Shown here piece by piece: positions 50,771 through 60,811 of a stretch of DNA of 64,000 nt. The notes beneath the pieces were generated by a model. The model did no database searches. It worked only from the letters and a program-made list of their open reading frames with translations, and was not told the origin of the DNA. Numbering within the stretch: the first letter of the stretch is position 1; each line of letters begins with the position of its first letter. Origin of the DNA: Hyphomicrobiales bacterium (GTDB lineage: Bacteria > Pseudomonadota > Alphaproteobacteria > Rhizobiales > Ancalomicrobiaceae); assembly GCA_021286855.1 (NCBI GenBank), contig JAJTBO010000005.1, forward strand, positions 62,001 to 126,000, read 5' to 3'. Made by a program: the position numbers and the translations under genes.

Positions 50771-51772
50771 TCACTTGATCTCGTCTTCCTCCTGGCCGCC
50801 GCCGATGCGCGACCGGATGACCTTGCCCTTCTTCTCCGCGGCCATGACCAGCTGCGCCTCGTCGTGGGCGCGCTGCCAATAGTCGGCCTCGTGCGGCGAA
50901 TGCTCGGTCGCGGTCACGTACATCTCGGTGGCGAAGGCGGTGCGCAGCTCGTGCGCGATGTCTTCCTTCCACTTCTGACGCAGCAGCTGCGTCGTCATGC
51001 GGCGGGTGGTGCGGGTGCCGGTGCGCATGATCAGCTCGGCGATCTCCCAGGCGCGGGAATAGGCCGCCTCGGTGTCGGGGAGGATCTCGTTGACCATGCC
51101 GAGGGCGAGCGCCTTGCGGGCGGTGATGATCTCGCCGGTGAGTTCGGCGTAGGCGTAGCGCTTGCGGCCCATCAGCTCGCGCCAGGCGATCTGGATGCCG
51201 TCGCCCGGCACCATGTTGGTGCGGAAGTGCATCTCGGTCGTCCAGGCGTCCTCGGTGCACAGCGTGATGTCGTTGAACAGCACGAGGTCGGTGTGGAAGG
51301 CCGCGCCGTTCCACACGCCGATCGTCGGCACTTCGATGTCGAAGATCTGGCCTTCGATGTCGTTGGTGCCGTCATAGAACTGGAAGTCGTACATCTTCCA
51401 GGATTCGTCCGGATGCGAGGTGAACTCGGTCGCCGGCTGCCATTCGCCCGCCGCGTTCTTCTTGCCGATGCCCTCGAAGAAATTCTTCCCCGTGCCGCCG
51501 AAGATGATGATCTCGTTCTCCGGATCGCGGCCGGCCCAGTCGAAGAAGTAGTGCAGGCCCTGGTGCTCCGGCGCGCCCCACTGAACGCCGCCGCCGTTGG
51601 TGTGCAGGCGCGCTTCGAGGATGCCGTTCTCGCGCTTCATGATGAAGCAGTGCTTCAGACGCTCCGAGTACTCCTCGAAGGGCATGTGCGGGATGGACCC
51701 GTACTTCTTGTGGGCCTCGGTCGTCCGCTTGCTGCGTTCGTGATCGGACGGATAATTCGCCTTGATGACCAT
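50771..51772 (-). CDS. Crotonase-fold C-C hydrolase, 6-oxocamphor hydrolase-like
   Basis: 333 residues from the ATG at 51772, which has AGGAG at a good distance. Compared from memory with 6-oxocamphor hydrolase (OCH), the catalytic residues His122, His145 and Asp154 correspond to His160 (NGAAFH), His182 (EMHFRTNMVPGDG) and Asp191; Trp65 matches Trp40. OCH hydrolyses a C-C bond between two carbonyls (retro-Claisen) without CoA. The N-terminal 35 residues and C-terminal charged tail (GGGQEEDEIK) are extra. I call it a beta-diketone hydrolase with moderate certainty; an enoyl-CoA hydratase is less likely because the oxyanion-hole neighbours differ. Confidence 0.8.
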   Translation of the reverse strand: MVIKANYPSDHERSKRTTEAHKKYGSIPHMPFEEYSERLKHCFIMKRENGILEARLHTNGGGVQWGAPEHQGLHYFFDWAGRDPENEIIIFGGTGKNFFEGIGKKNAAGEWQPATEFTSHPDESWKMYDFQFYDGTNDIEGQIFDIEVPTIGVWNGAAFHTDLVLFNDITLCTEDAWTTEMHFRTNMVPGDGIQIAWRELMGRKRYAYAELTGEIITARKALALGMVNEILPDTEAAYSRAWEIAELIMRTGTRTTRRMTTQLLRQKWKEDIAHELRTAFATEMYVTATEHSPHEADYWQRAHDEAQLVMAAEKKGKVIRSRIGGGQEEDEIK

Positions 51773-51991
51773 GGTCGACTCCTGCGTGGAGATGGGCACC
51801 CTGCCGCGATACTTGCTCGAAACGCAGGATGCTGTGGTAGAGAGCGCGCTTTCGACGCTCTCCCGACGGGGCACCAACGACGTTCGAGTGCCGCTCATCT
51901 TGTTGAAAGGGCTACCACTGGCCCCTTCCACGCAGAAATTCTTTTTGATGGTCTCGTTATGCGGCGTCGGCATAGGGCCGCGAGCAGGCGG
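51773..51991. other. Gap between hydrolase and activator genes
   Basis: About 220 bases without a gene. It should hold the hydrolase promoter, but I see no sigma-54 element. Confidence 0.5.
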
Positions 51992-53764
<1,773 letters not shown>

Positions 53765-53830
53765 GCCCGCCTTTCCATCGTCGCGTGGCCCGCTCGCGCC
53801 GCCGCCGAGACGCCGGCGCGAGCGGGGGCT

Positions 53831-54829
53831 TCAGAAGAAGCGATCGTAGTGCAGGCGGTCGGTCGGCACCGTCCGACGCATCACCAGGAGATCGATCAGC
53901 GCCTCGATCATCGGCGGCGGACCGGCGAAATAGAATTCGCTGGTCTCCCACCGGTCGCCGAGCGCCCGCTCCACCGCCTCGTGGACGAAGCCGCGCGCTC
54001 CCGACCAGTCGCTCCCCGCGGCTTCGGCCGAGAGCGCCGCTGTGTAGCCGACCCGCCGAAGATCCTCCCCCATGAGCGTCGGGAAGCACAGATCGGCCCG
54101 CGTGCGGGCGCCCTCGAAGACCAGGACCCGCCGCGACGGCGTCGCCCGGATCGCCGCCCGGGCGATCGAGACGATCGGCCCGATGCCGGACCCGCCGGCG
54201 ATCAGGACGACGTCGCGCGGCGCTCCTTCGCGGAAATGGGCGTGGCCGTAGGGGCCGTCGATCGCCAGCGTGTCGCCGATGCGGACGTCCTCGAACATCG
54301 CCGCGCTGCCGCGGCCCTGCGGCGTGCGGCGAACCACGAAGCGCCATTCGCCGGCGTCGTTGGCGAGGTTCGACATCGAATAGGCCCGGACCCCCTCGAC
54401 CCCCGGCGGCCGCAACAGGGCGTATTGGCCGGCGACGAAGCGCGCCGGCTCCGCCGTCTCGAAGACGAATTCGGCGATGTCGGCGGTGAGCGCGGCGCGC
54501 CGGCGCAACACGCCGGTCATCCGTCGCGGCGGCGCGACCGGCCGATACTCGTCGGCCGGTCGAACCCGGATGGTGCAGTCGCCGAGCGGACGCGACTGGC
54601 AAGCCAGTCGCTTGCCGCGTCGCCGATCGCGGTCGGAGAGCCCCGGAGCCTCCGGCCACAGGGTCTCCATCTCGCCGTCGACGAGATCGAAGCGGCAATT
54701 GCCGCAGCCGCCGACGTTGCAGTCGTGAGGAAAGCCGACGCCGGCGCGCAGCGCGCCCCGCAGCAGCGTGTCCTCCTCGGCGGAGACGTCGAAGACGCCT
54801 CCGCCTTCCAATCGGATCCGATGGGTCAT
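53831..54829 (-). CDS. Diiron monooxygenase NADH reductase subunit (TmoF-like)
   Basis: 332 residues. Plant-type ferredoxin domain with CNVGGCGNC and a fourth Cys in RLACQSRPLGDC, FAD-binding RAYSMSN, and NAD motif AGGSGIGPIVSI. Usual length for this subunit. It passes electrons from NADH to the Rieske ferredoxin. Last of the six structural genes, 66 bases before the activator gene. Confidence 0.95.
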   Translation of the reverse strand: MTHRIRLEGGGVFDVSAEEDTLLRGALRAGVGFPHDCNVGGCGNCRFDLVDGEMETLWPEAPGLSDRDRRRGKRLACQSRPLGDCTIRVRPADEYRPVAPPRRMTGVLRRRAALTADIAEFVFETAEPARFVAGQYALLRPPGVEGVRAYSMSNLANDAGEWRFVVRRTPQGRGSAAMFEDVRIGDTLAIDGPYGHAHFREGAPRDVVLIAGGSGIGPIVSIARAAIRATPSRRVLVFEGARTRADLCFPTLMGEDLRRVGYTAALSAEAAGSDWSGARGFVHEAVERALGDRWETSEFYFAGPPPMIEALIDLLVMRRTVPTDRLHYDRFF

Positions 54830-54848
54830 CGCATCTCCACCCGTCGGC

Positions 54849-55835
54849 TCACAGACCGAGACCGCGACGGAAGGCCGCCGCCGCGTCGCGCGCCGCGCCC
54901 GCCGCGTCCCGCGCGTCCGGCAGCCGTCGGCAATAGGCGTCGATCGCCGCGTCGCCGAGCGGCGCCCACTTCGCGAGCCAACCAGAGAGCGCTTCTCGAT
55001 TGCCCTCGACCTCGAGCGCCATCTTCACCAACGCCGTCGTCCAGCGGCGATGCCGATCGGCGTCGAGGAGCTGCGCGTCGCCGAGAAGGGCGAGCAGCGT
55101 GTCGCCGTTGTGGCGCGCCGTCTGACCGAGGCCGCGCAGAACCGCTTCCTCCACCGCCGGCCGGGCGACGAGGTTCATCGCCACGAAGTGCTCGCCCCAA
55201 TCGTAGGCGGCGAGCCCCTTCTCGACGAGCTCGCGGAAGCCCTGCCACGCCGGGTCGCTCTCCCAGATCGCCCGCTCGCCGGTTCCGAAGCCGAGGTCGC
55301 CGAAGGTCTTGGAGAGCTCCCGGGTGCGATAGGCGGTGTGGGTCAGCCAACGCAGGGAATCGGCCGTCTGATAGGTGGCGCAGTTGGAGATGGTCGAGGC
55401 CGGCGCCATCTGGGAGAGATAGGCCGATCCCATCTGCAGAGCGTGGAAGAGATAGCGTCCCGGCGTGTAGAGCCGGGAAAGATGCCGCGCCCAACCGGCG
55501 TCGAGCATCGCGTCGTGACCACGCTCGGAGAACTGGTCGAGCAGGCCGAAGACGTAGTTCTCCTGGCCGTCCTGGAGCAGATTGTAGGTCCGATAGACCA
55601 TCTCGTCGGGATCGCGGAAGGCGTTCCAGTCGGAGTGCCGCAAAGGCGAGGCGTTGCGGTGGGTCTTGTACCACGCCGCCAGACCGAAATCGGGATCGAG
55701 TTCGAACGGCGCGTCCGGCCGGTCGGTCGTGTAGTGGAGGTTGGTGGAGACGATCTCGTATTCGCTCGGCTTGCGGCGACGGGCGGCGAGATGGCTCCAG
55801 GTCTTCAGCGGCTGGGCGATCGCAGGTTGGTTCAT
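54849..55835 (-). CDS. Diiron monooxygenase hydroxylase beta subunit (TmoE-like)
   Basis: 328 residues, the expected length. PLKTWSHLAARRRKPSEYEIVSTNLHYTTDRPDAPFELD and QYVFGLLDQFSERGHD-type sequence define the beta subunit. It resembles alpha in fold but lacks the diiron ligands. It stabilises the (alpha-beta-gamma)2 hydroxylase. Confidence 0.95.
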   Translation of the reverse strand: MNQPAIAQPLKTWSHLAARRRKPSEYEIVSTNLHYTTDRPDAPFELDPDFGLAAWYKTHRNASPLRHSDWNAFRDPDEMVYRTYNLLQDGQENYVFGLLDQFSERGHDAMLDAGWARHLSRLYTPGRYLFHALQMGSAYLSQMAPASTISNCATYQTADSLRWLTHTAYRTRELSKTFGDLGFGTGERAIWESDPAWQGFRELVEKGLAAYDWGEHFVAMNLVARPAVEEAVLRGLGQTARHNGDTLLALLGDAQLLDADRHRRWTTALVKMALEVEGNREALSGWLAKWAPLGDAAIDAYCRRLPDARDAAGAARDAAAAFRRGLGL

Positions 55836-55851
55836 CGTCTGTCCCCCGAAC

Positions 55852-56166
55852 TCAGAGCGTCTTTTCGTAGTAGAAGCGGATGTGGTCGTCGCTCGTCTCG
55901 ATGCGGCCGGCGAAGGAGCCGAGGTTCACCTCGAACTCCGACATCTTGAACGGCCGGCCGAGCGTGCGCTCGAGCGTCTCGCGACGCAGGATCAACTCGC
56001 CGTCGGTGTCGATGCGCACATAGGCGACCTTGTCGTCGACGCGGATGGTCTTGCCGGGGTTGTCTTCCTCCGCGGCCTCGATGACGCCGGCGGTGAGCGG
56101 ACCGGCGCGCAGGATCGGTCCGACCCTGTTGTTTCGATAGGCGTTGGCGGCGTCCTGGTTGGACAT
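55852..56166 (-). CDS. Diiron monooxygenase coupling protein (TmoD-like)
   Basis: 104 residues. [24 protein letters not shown] and [32 protein letters not shown] are the effector-protein signatures. No cofactor is expected. It binds the hydroxylase and tunes turnover and regiospecificity. Confidence 0.95.
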   Translation of the reverse strand: MSNQDAANAYRNNRVGPILRAGPLTAGVIEAAEEDNPGKTIRVDDKVAYVRIDTDGELILRRETLERTLGRPFKMSEFEVNLGSFAGRIETSDDHIRFYYEKTL

Positions 56167-56196
56167 GGGTGTTCCTCCGATTTTTCGTTTCTTGGT

Positions 56197-56532
56197 TCAG
56201 GTGTGCGCGAACAGGGCGGCGACGCCTTCGGTCGAGACGAGGACGGTCTCGCCCTCGACCTTCACCGGGTAACTCGCCAGACGGCAGTCCTTCGGATTGA
56301 CGCCCTCGCCGCTGACCGCGTCGAAGGTCCATTGATGGGCGCGGCACATGACGACGCGCCCGTCGAACCTGCCCTCGACGAGGGGGATGTCCTGGTGCGG
56401 GCAGACGCCCTGGAAGGCGTGGATCTCCCCGCCTTCCGGCCAGACGAGGAGGATCGGCTGACCGTCGACCTCCACCTCGGTCATGTCGCCTTCCCAGATG
56501 TCGTCGAGGGTGCAGGCGGTCTTGAAGGTCAT
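56197..56532 (-). CDS. Rieske ferredoxin of the diiron monooxygenase (TmoC-like)
   Basis: 111 residues from ATG 56532; the frame extends to 56586 without a better start. Rieske ligands Cys44/His46 in CPHQDIPL and Cys63/His66 in CRAHQWTF. It carries electrons from the reductase to the hydroxylase. Confidence 0.95.
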   Translation of the reverse strand: MTFKTACTLDDIWEGDMTEVEVDGQPILLVWPEGGEIHAFQGVCPHQDIPLVEGRFDGRVVMCRAHQWTFDAVSGEGVNPKDCRLASYPVKVEGETVLVSTEGVAALFAHT

Positions 56533-56539
56533 CGGGGCC

Positions 56540-56800
56540 TCACGCGTCGCAGAAGATGAATTCGAGGGTCTCCATCGGCCGGACATCGGTCTCGCCGAGC
56601 CGGACGTCGCGCGGGAAGAAGTCCCCCGCGCCCTGCCGGCGGACCCGGACGATCTTGTCGGGCTGCGGCGCGACGCGGGTCCCGACCGAGTGGTGAGCGG
56701 CGGCGGCGGCCACTTCGTCCATGGTGTTCTCGGTGTCGACCGGCAGCAGCAGCAGCACGAAGTCGTGCTGGAAATTGGAGATCACGGGAAAGAGGGCCAT
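56540..56800 (-). CDS. Diiron monooxygenase hydroxylase gamma subunit (TmoB-like)
   Basis: 86 residues from the second of two adjacent ATGs (56800; 56803 also possible), with AGGAG upstream. ALFPVISNFQHDFVLLLLPVDTENTMDEVAAAAAHHSVG and RVAPQPDKIVRVRRQGAGDFFPRD match TmoB. Its start is about 110 bases after the alpha gene. Confidence 0.93.
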   Translation of the reverse strand: MALFPVISNFQHDFVLLLLPVDTENTMDEVAAAAAHHSVGTRVAPQPDKIVRVRRQGAGDFFPRDVRLGETDVRPMETLEFIFCDA

Positions 56801-56909
56801 CATCGGCTCCTTGGTGTCGATGGATCGCGAGGATCGGGGCGCACGCCCGCGCGACGGCCGCCCGCAGGCGACCGTCACGAGGCGCGCCGCCCCGCGGGAC
56901 GGGGCAGGC

Positions 56910-58409
56910 TCACTCGGCGGCGCGGCGCAGCTCGCGGTAGGCGTCGACCCAGGCGTAGCCGTGGGCGTCGTCGCCCATCTCGCCCGGCTGGAGGCTCATG
57001 TAGGCGAGCGCGCCGCCGAGGTCCGGCGGCAGGATGTGGCCGGCGAGGAAGCGATCGACCAACGTCATGTGGCCGCGATAGCGCTCCGGCTCCTGCTCGA
57101 AGACCCAGCGATCGATCTCCGAATTGAAGTGATAGACCCGGCCCTCGTATTCGAGCGGCCAGTCCTTGACGTTCCAGCCGTAGCCGGGGATGGCGCAGAT
57201 CGGGATCTGGCTCATGTTGCAGACGATCGGCAGCGTCTCCGGCAGGGTCCGTTCGACCTTGCCCTGGACGAGATTGTCGATGATCACGTCCCAGGCCTTG
57301 CCGAAGGTGGCGTTCCAGCCGGGATACTTCTCCTCGAGCCATTCGCGGCACTCGGGCGTGACGCCCGCCGCCGGGTTCCACCACAGCGTCGGCCGCCAGA
57401 ACCACAGGCCCATCTGATAGGCGTGGTGCTGGTAGTCGAACTCGGCGATCATCTTCTCCCAGTACCAGGGCAGATCGAGACCGAGGTCGATCAGCGCGCG
57501 CTCGAACTGGCCGGCGATCCACTCCAGCATGAACTCCTTGAACGACTGCTTCCGGTGTTCGCGCGGCGTGTTGTAGTCCATCGACGGGCCGGTCAGGATG
57601 CAGAAGATCCGCCAGGCCCGGGCGATGGCGATGTCGACCAGCTTCTGCGCCTCCGCCTTGCGGCCGTTGGCGATCAGCACCTGCAACGCCGGACCGCCGA
57701 TCTGAGCGTGACGGCTCTCGTCGGTCTGGATCGACGAGATCAGGCTGGCGAAGGTGTAGTCGCCCGCTTCCGCCGCGTCCGCCGCGAGGCCGAGGAACTG
57801 CATGTTGGTGAAGCCGGTCTCGAAGGCGAAGGTCAGCATCACCGCGATCTCGGTCGCCGAACGCGCCATGAACAGGTCGTCGAAGGCGTGACGCGCGGCG
57901 ATCGCCGCCCATTCGTTGGTGTGATAGGCCTTGTGGCCCCAGTCGAACTGACGGTCCTTCGGGCAGTATTCGTGCGGGAAGAACAGCTGCAACTGGGCGT
58001 GACGGTTCTCGTCCATCATCCCGAAGGTCGCCATGTTGCGCATGCCCGGCGCGCGGCCGAACCGCGTCATGCGGGCCTCGGCGCTCATCGCGGCGTATTC
58101 GCCGAGCGCGATCGCGCCGTAGTGCGACTTCAGGATCGAGCGCCAACCCGGATCGGCGTCCTCGAAGATGCGGGAGCGCTGCAGGGCCGCCTTCACCGAA
58201 TAGGCGCCGGCGTCCTTCTCGCGCTGGATCGCGACATATTCGGGATAGGAGGTCTTGTAGGGCTCGTCGTAGACCTCCCACGCTTCCGCCGGGACGCCCT
58301 GAGCGCCCGTCATCACGTCGGGAAAGAGGTCGGCGTCGGAGACGTAGGTCGCCGTCCAATTGGTGGATCGGGCGATGTCGTACCATTCGGCTCGTTCGAG
58401 CAGGGCCAT
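56910..58409 (-). CDS. Soluble diiron monooxygenase hydroxylase alpha subunit, toluene-4/alkene monooxygenase group
   Basis: 499 residues from ATG 58409 with GAGGAAA upstream. It aligns without gaps to toluene-4-monooxygenase numbering in the parts checked: diiron ligands Glu104 (GEYAAM), Glu134/His137 (DENRHAQ), Glu197 (FETGF), Glu231/His234 (DESRHAQ). Ile100, Gly103 and Thr201, pocket residues in T4MO, are conserved too. The order alpha-gamma-ferredoxin-coupling-beta-reductase is that of T4MO, alkene and isoprene monooxygenases. The enzyme oxygenates a small hydrophobic molecule; aromatic, alkene or cyclic-ketone substrates cannot be told apart by eye. Confidence 0.97.
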   Translation of the reverse strand: MALLERAEWYDIARSTNWTATYVSDADLFPDVMTGAQGVPAEAWEVYDEPYKTSYPEYVAIQREKDAGAYSVKAALQRSRIFEDADPGWRSILKSHYGAIALGEYAAMSAEARMTRFGRAPGMRNMATFGMMDENRHAQLQLFFPHEYCPKDRQFDWGHKAYHTNEWAAIAARHAFDDLFMARSATEIAVMLTFAFETGFTNMQFLGLAADAAEAGDYTFASLISSIQTDESRHAQIGGPALQVLIANGRKAEAQKLVDIAIARAWRIFCILTGPSMDYNTPREHRKQSFKEFMLEWIAGQFERALIDLGLDLPWYWEKMIAEFDYQHHAYQMGLWFWRPTLWWNPAAGVTPECREWLEEKYPGWNATFGKAWDVIIDNLVQGKVERTLPETLPIVCNMSQIPICAIPGYGWNVKDWPLEYEGRVYHFNSEIDRWVFEQEPERYRGHMTLVDRFLAGHILPPDLGGALAYMSLQPGEMGDDAHGYAWVDAYRELRRAAE

Positions 58410-58476
58410 GGCGTTTCCTCGATGCTTGTCGTTCATGGGCGTCGCGCGACGGCGTCGGCGACACGGACGACATTCA

Positions 58477-58491
58477 GCAAGACGAATGCCA
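58477..58491 (-). promoter_or_regulatory. Sigma-54 promoter of the monooxygenase operon
   Basis: On the minus strand TGGCAT-N5-TTGC, one base from consensus, with GG and GC ten bases apart, 68 bases upstream of the alpha ATG. It agrees with the XylR/DmpR-type activator encoded at the operon end. Confidence 0.88.
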
Positions 58492-58708
58492 AATCGATTC
58501 AATTTCGATATTTTTGCACTGCGGGAGCAGATCGTACAGAACGAGGCGCCGCGTTCGATCCCGATTCCCGAGAGCTTTCTCACGCCGCAGAACGGATCGT
58601 TCGCCGAAGCCCGTCCATCGGGGGTGCGCCGCGGCAGAGCCCGAAGCGCGCGCCGGCCCGTCGCGAATTGCTGTAGACCGCAATCGAACGGCTCTGTCGA
58701 CACGGCGT

Positions 58709-58724
58709 TTCATCATTTGATGAA
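58709..58724. promoter_or_regulatory. Candidate upstream activator site TTCATCA-TT-TGATGAA
   Basis: A perfect seven-base inverted repeat with a two-base centre, resembling XylR/DmpR-type activator sites (TTGATCAATTGATCAA). It lies about 220 bases upstream of the -24 element, within enhancer range, and before the divergent tamA gene. Confidence 0.65.
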
Positions 58725-58861
58725 GACGTCGCGGCGTCGAAAACCGACCCTCGGAGGTTGCCATCCTCCCTCGATGATGTCTTCCTGAGTGAGGGCCGCG
58801 CCATCGGGGGCGCGACCCCGTCGACGAGAACGCGGAAAGAACGAGCGGCATCGGAAAGATC

Positions 58862-60811
58862 GTGGCATCGGCGTTGCGAAGTGCGGACGAACCGCTCCTC
58901 TCCCCGCCCTCGGGCGGCGGGAGGCGTGTGGCCGTCGCGGCGCTCGCCGTCGCTGTCCTTCTCGCTCAGCCTGCGAACGCCTTCGATCTCTTCGGCGTCC
59001 ATCTCTTCGGCGAACGCGATGCGCCCGAAGACCTCTCGCCCGACGCCCAGACCTATACGGTCGAGCTGACTTCGACCGACCCGCAGGTCGAAAAGACCCT
59101 GCGCGAGGCCTCGACGCTGGTGCGCGAGGCGAACGGCCGGCCGCCACCCTCGACCGCCGCCTTTCTCGCCCGCACCCGCGGCGACTACGCCGGCCTCGTC
59201 GCCGCCGCGCGCGATCTCGGCCGTTACGGCCCGACCATCGTCATCGAGGCCGCCGGCCGCCGCGTCGAGACGATCCCGCCCGACGCGACCCTGCCGCACC
59301 CGGTCGCCGTGACCATCCGCGTCGATCCCGGCCCGCGCTTCGTCTTCGGCCGCGTCGTGATCGCCGATCGCCCGCCGCTCGACGCCGAGACGCTCGCCGA
59401 TCCGCGCGTCGCCACGCCGGAGCGCGCCGGCCTCCTCGAAGGCGAGACGGCGGCGGCCTCCTCGATCCTCGCCGCCGAGCGCGCCCTCGTCGACGGCTGG
59501 AAGCGCCTCGGCCATCCGAAGGCGAAGGCGCGCGAGCGCCGCCTCGTCGCCCATCACGACCGCGCCGTCCTCGACGTCGAGATCGGCGTCGATCCGGGCC
59601 CCGCCGCCACCTTCGGCCCGGTCCGCGTCGTCGGCGCGGAGTTGATGGATCCCGAGTTCGTCGCCGCCCGCTCCGGCATCCCGACCGGCGAGCGCTGGGA
59701 TCCGATGAAGGTCAAACGGGCCGAAAAGCGCCTGCGCGACCTCGACGTCTTCGCCTCGAGCCGCCTCGTCGAGGACGCGGCGGTCGGAGCCGACGGCGCG
59801 CTCGGGCTCGAAGCCCAGGTCGCCGAACGGCCGCTCCACGTCTTCGGCTTCGGCGCGTCCTATTCGACCCTCGACGGGGCCGGCGTCGAAGGCTGGTGGC
59901 AGCACCGCAACCTGTTCGGCCACGGCGACCGCCTGCGCGTCGAGGGCCGCGTCTCCGGCGTCGACACGGTCGATCCGGAGAAACTGACCTGGAAGGGCGG
60001 CGTCTCCTTCCTGCGACCCGGCGTCTTCACGCCGATGACCGACCTCACCGTCGCCCTCGACGGCGGCCGCGAAGTGCTCGATCCCTATACGCAGGAAAAG
60101 ATCGCCGGCCGCGTCGGCCTCGCCCACGCCTTCTTCGACGAGCTGACCGGCAAGGCGGCGGTGAACCTCGAGGCCGACAAGGTCAGCGACGGCTGGGGCA
60201 AACGCTCGCTGACGCTGGCGAGCCTGCCGTTCGAACTCGCCCTCGACCGGTCCGACGACCGCCTCGCCCCGACCGCCGGCTGGCGCGCCAAGATCGCCGC
60301 CGAACCGTTCCACGAATTCCGCTTGGGCGCGTCCGGCGCGATCCTGCGCCTCGACGCCACCGCCTACCTGCCGCTCGACGCCGATCGCCGCTACGTGCTC
60401 GCCGGCCGCGTCGCGGTCGCCTCGATCGTCGGAGCCGACGCCGACCGCATGCCGGCCGATCGCCTGTTCTTCGCCGGCGGCGGCAATTCGGTGCGCGGCT
60501 TCGCCTATCGCAGCCTCGGACCGACCAACGCCGCCGGGCGGATCGTCGGCGGCCTGTCGCTGGTCGAAGCCTCGGCCGAACTGCGCCTGAAGGTCACCGA
60601 CACGATCGGCGTCGTCCCCTTCGTCGACATGGGCGCGGCCGGCGCGAAATCCTCGCCCGACTTCGCCGAGACGCCCCGCTTCGGCGGCGGCCTGGGGCTG
60701 AGGTACTACACAGGCCTCGGCGCGATCCGGCTCGACCTCGCCACGCCGCTCGACCGCAAGGCCGGCGATCCGAAGTTCGGTCTCTACATCGGCCTCGGGG
60801 AGAGCTTCTGA
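58862..60811 (+). CDS. tamA: TamA, outer-membrane BamA-family assembly protein
   Basis: 649 residues from a GTG at 58862, with GGAAAG upstream. A signal-like hydrophobic stretch at about 25-40 (VAVAALAVAVLLAQPANA) is followed by POTRA domains, then a beta-barrel (from about 320) with the FFAGGGNSVRGFAYRSLGP motif of the Omp85 family. With TamB it inserts outer-membrane proteins or lipids. Its stop overlaps the tamB start by one base. Confidence 0.93.
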   Translation: MASALRSADEPLLSPPSGGGRRVAVAALAVAVLLAQPANAFDLFGVHLFGERDAPEDLSPDAQTYTVELTSTDPQVEKTLREASTLVREANGRPPPSTAAFLARTRGDYAGLVAAARDLGRYGPTIVIEAAGRRVETIPPDATLPHPVAVTIRVDPGPRFVFGRVVIADRPPLDAETLADPRVATPERAGLLEGETAAASSILAAERALVDGWKRLGHPKAKARERRLVAHHDRAVLDVEIGVDPGPAATFGPVRVVGAELMDPEFVAARSGIPTGERWDPMKVKRAEKRLRDLDVFASSRLVEDAAVGADGALGLEAQVAERPLHVFGFGASYSTLDGAGVEGWWQHRNLFGHGDRLRVEGRVSGVDTVDPEKLTWKGGVSFLRPGVFTPMTDLTVALDGGREVLDPYTQEKIAGRVGLAHAFFDELTGKAAVNLEADKVSDGWGKRSLTLASLPFELALDRSDDRLAPTAGWRAKIAAEPFHEFRLGASGAILRLDATAYLPLDADRRYVLAGRVAVASIVGADADRMPADRLFFAGGGNSVRGFAYRSLGPTNAAGRIVGGLSLVEASAELRLKVTDTIGVVPFVDMGAAGAKSSPDFAETPRFGGGLGLRYYTGLGAIRLDLATPLDRKAGDPKFGLYIGLGESF

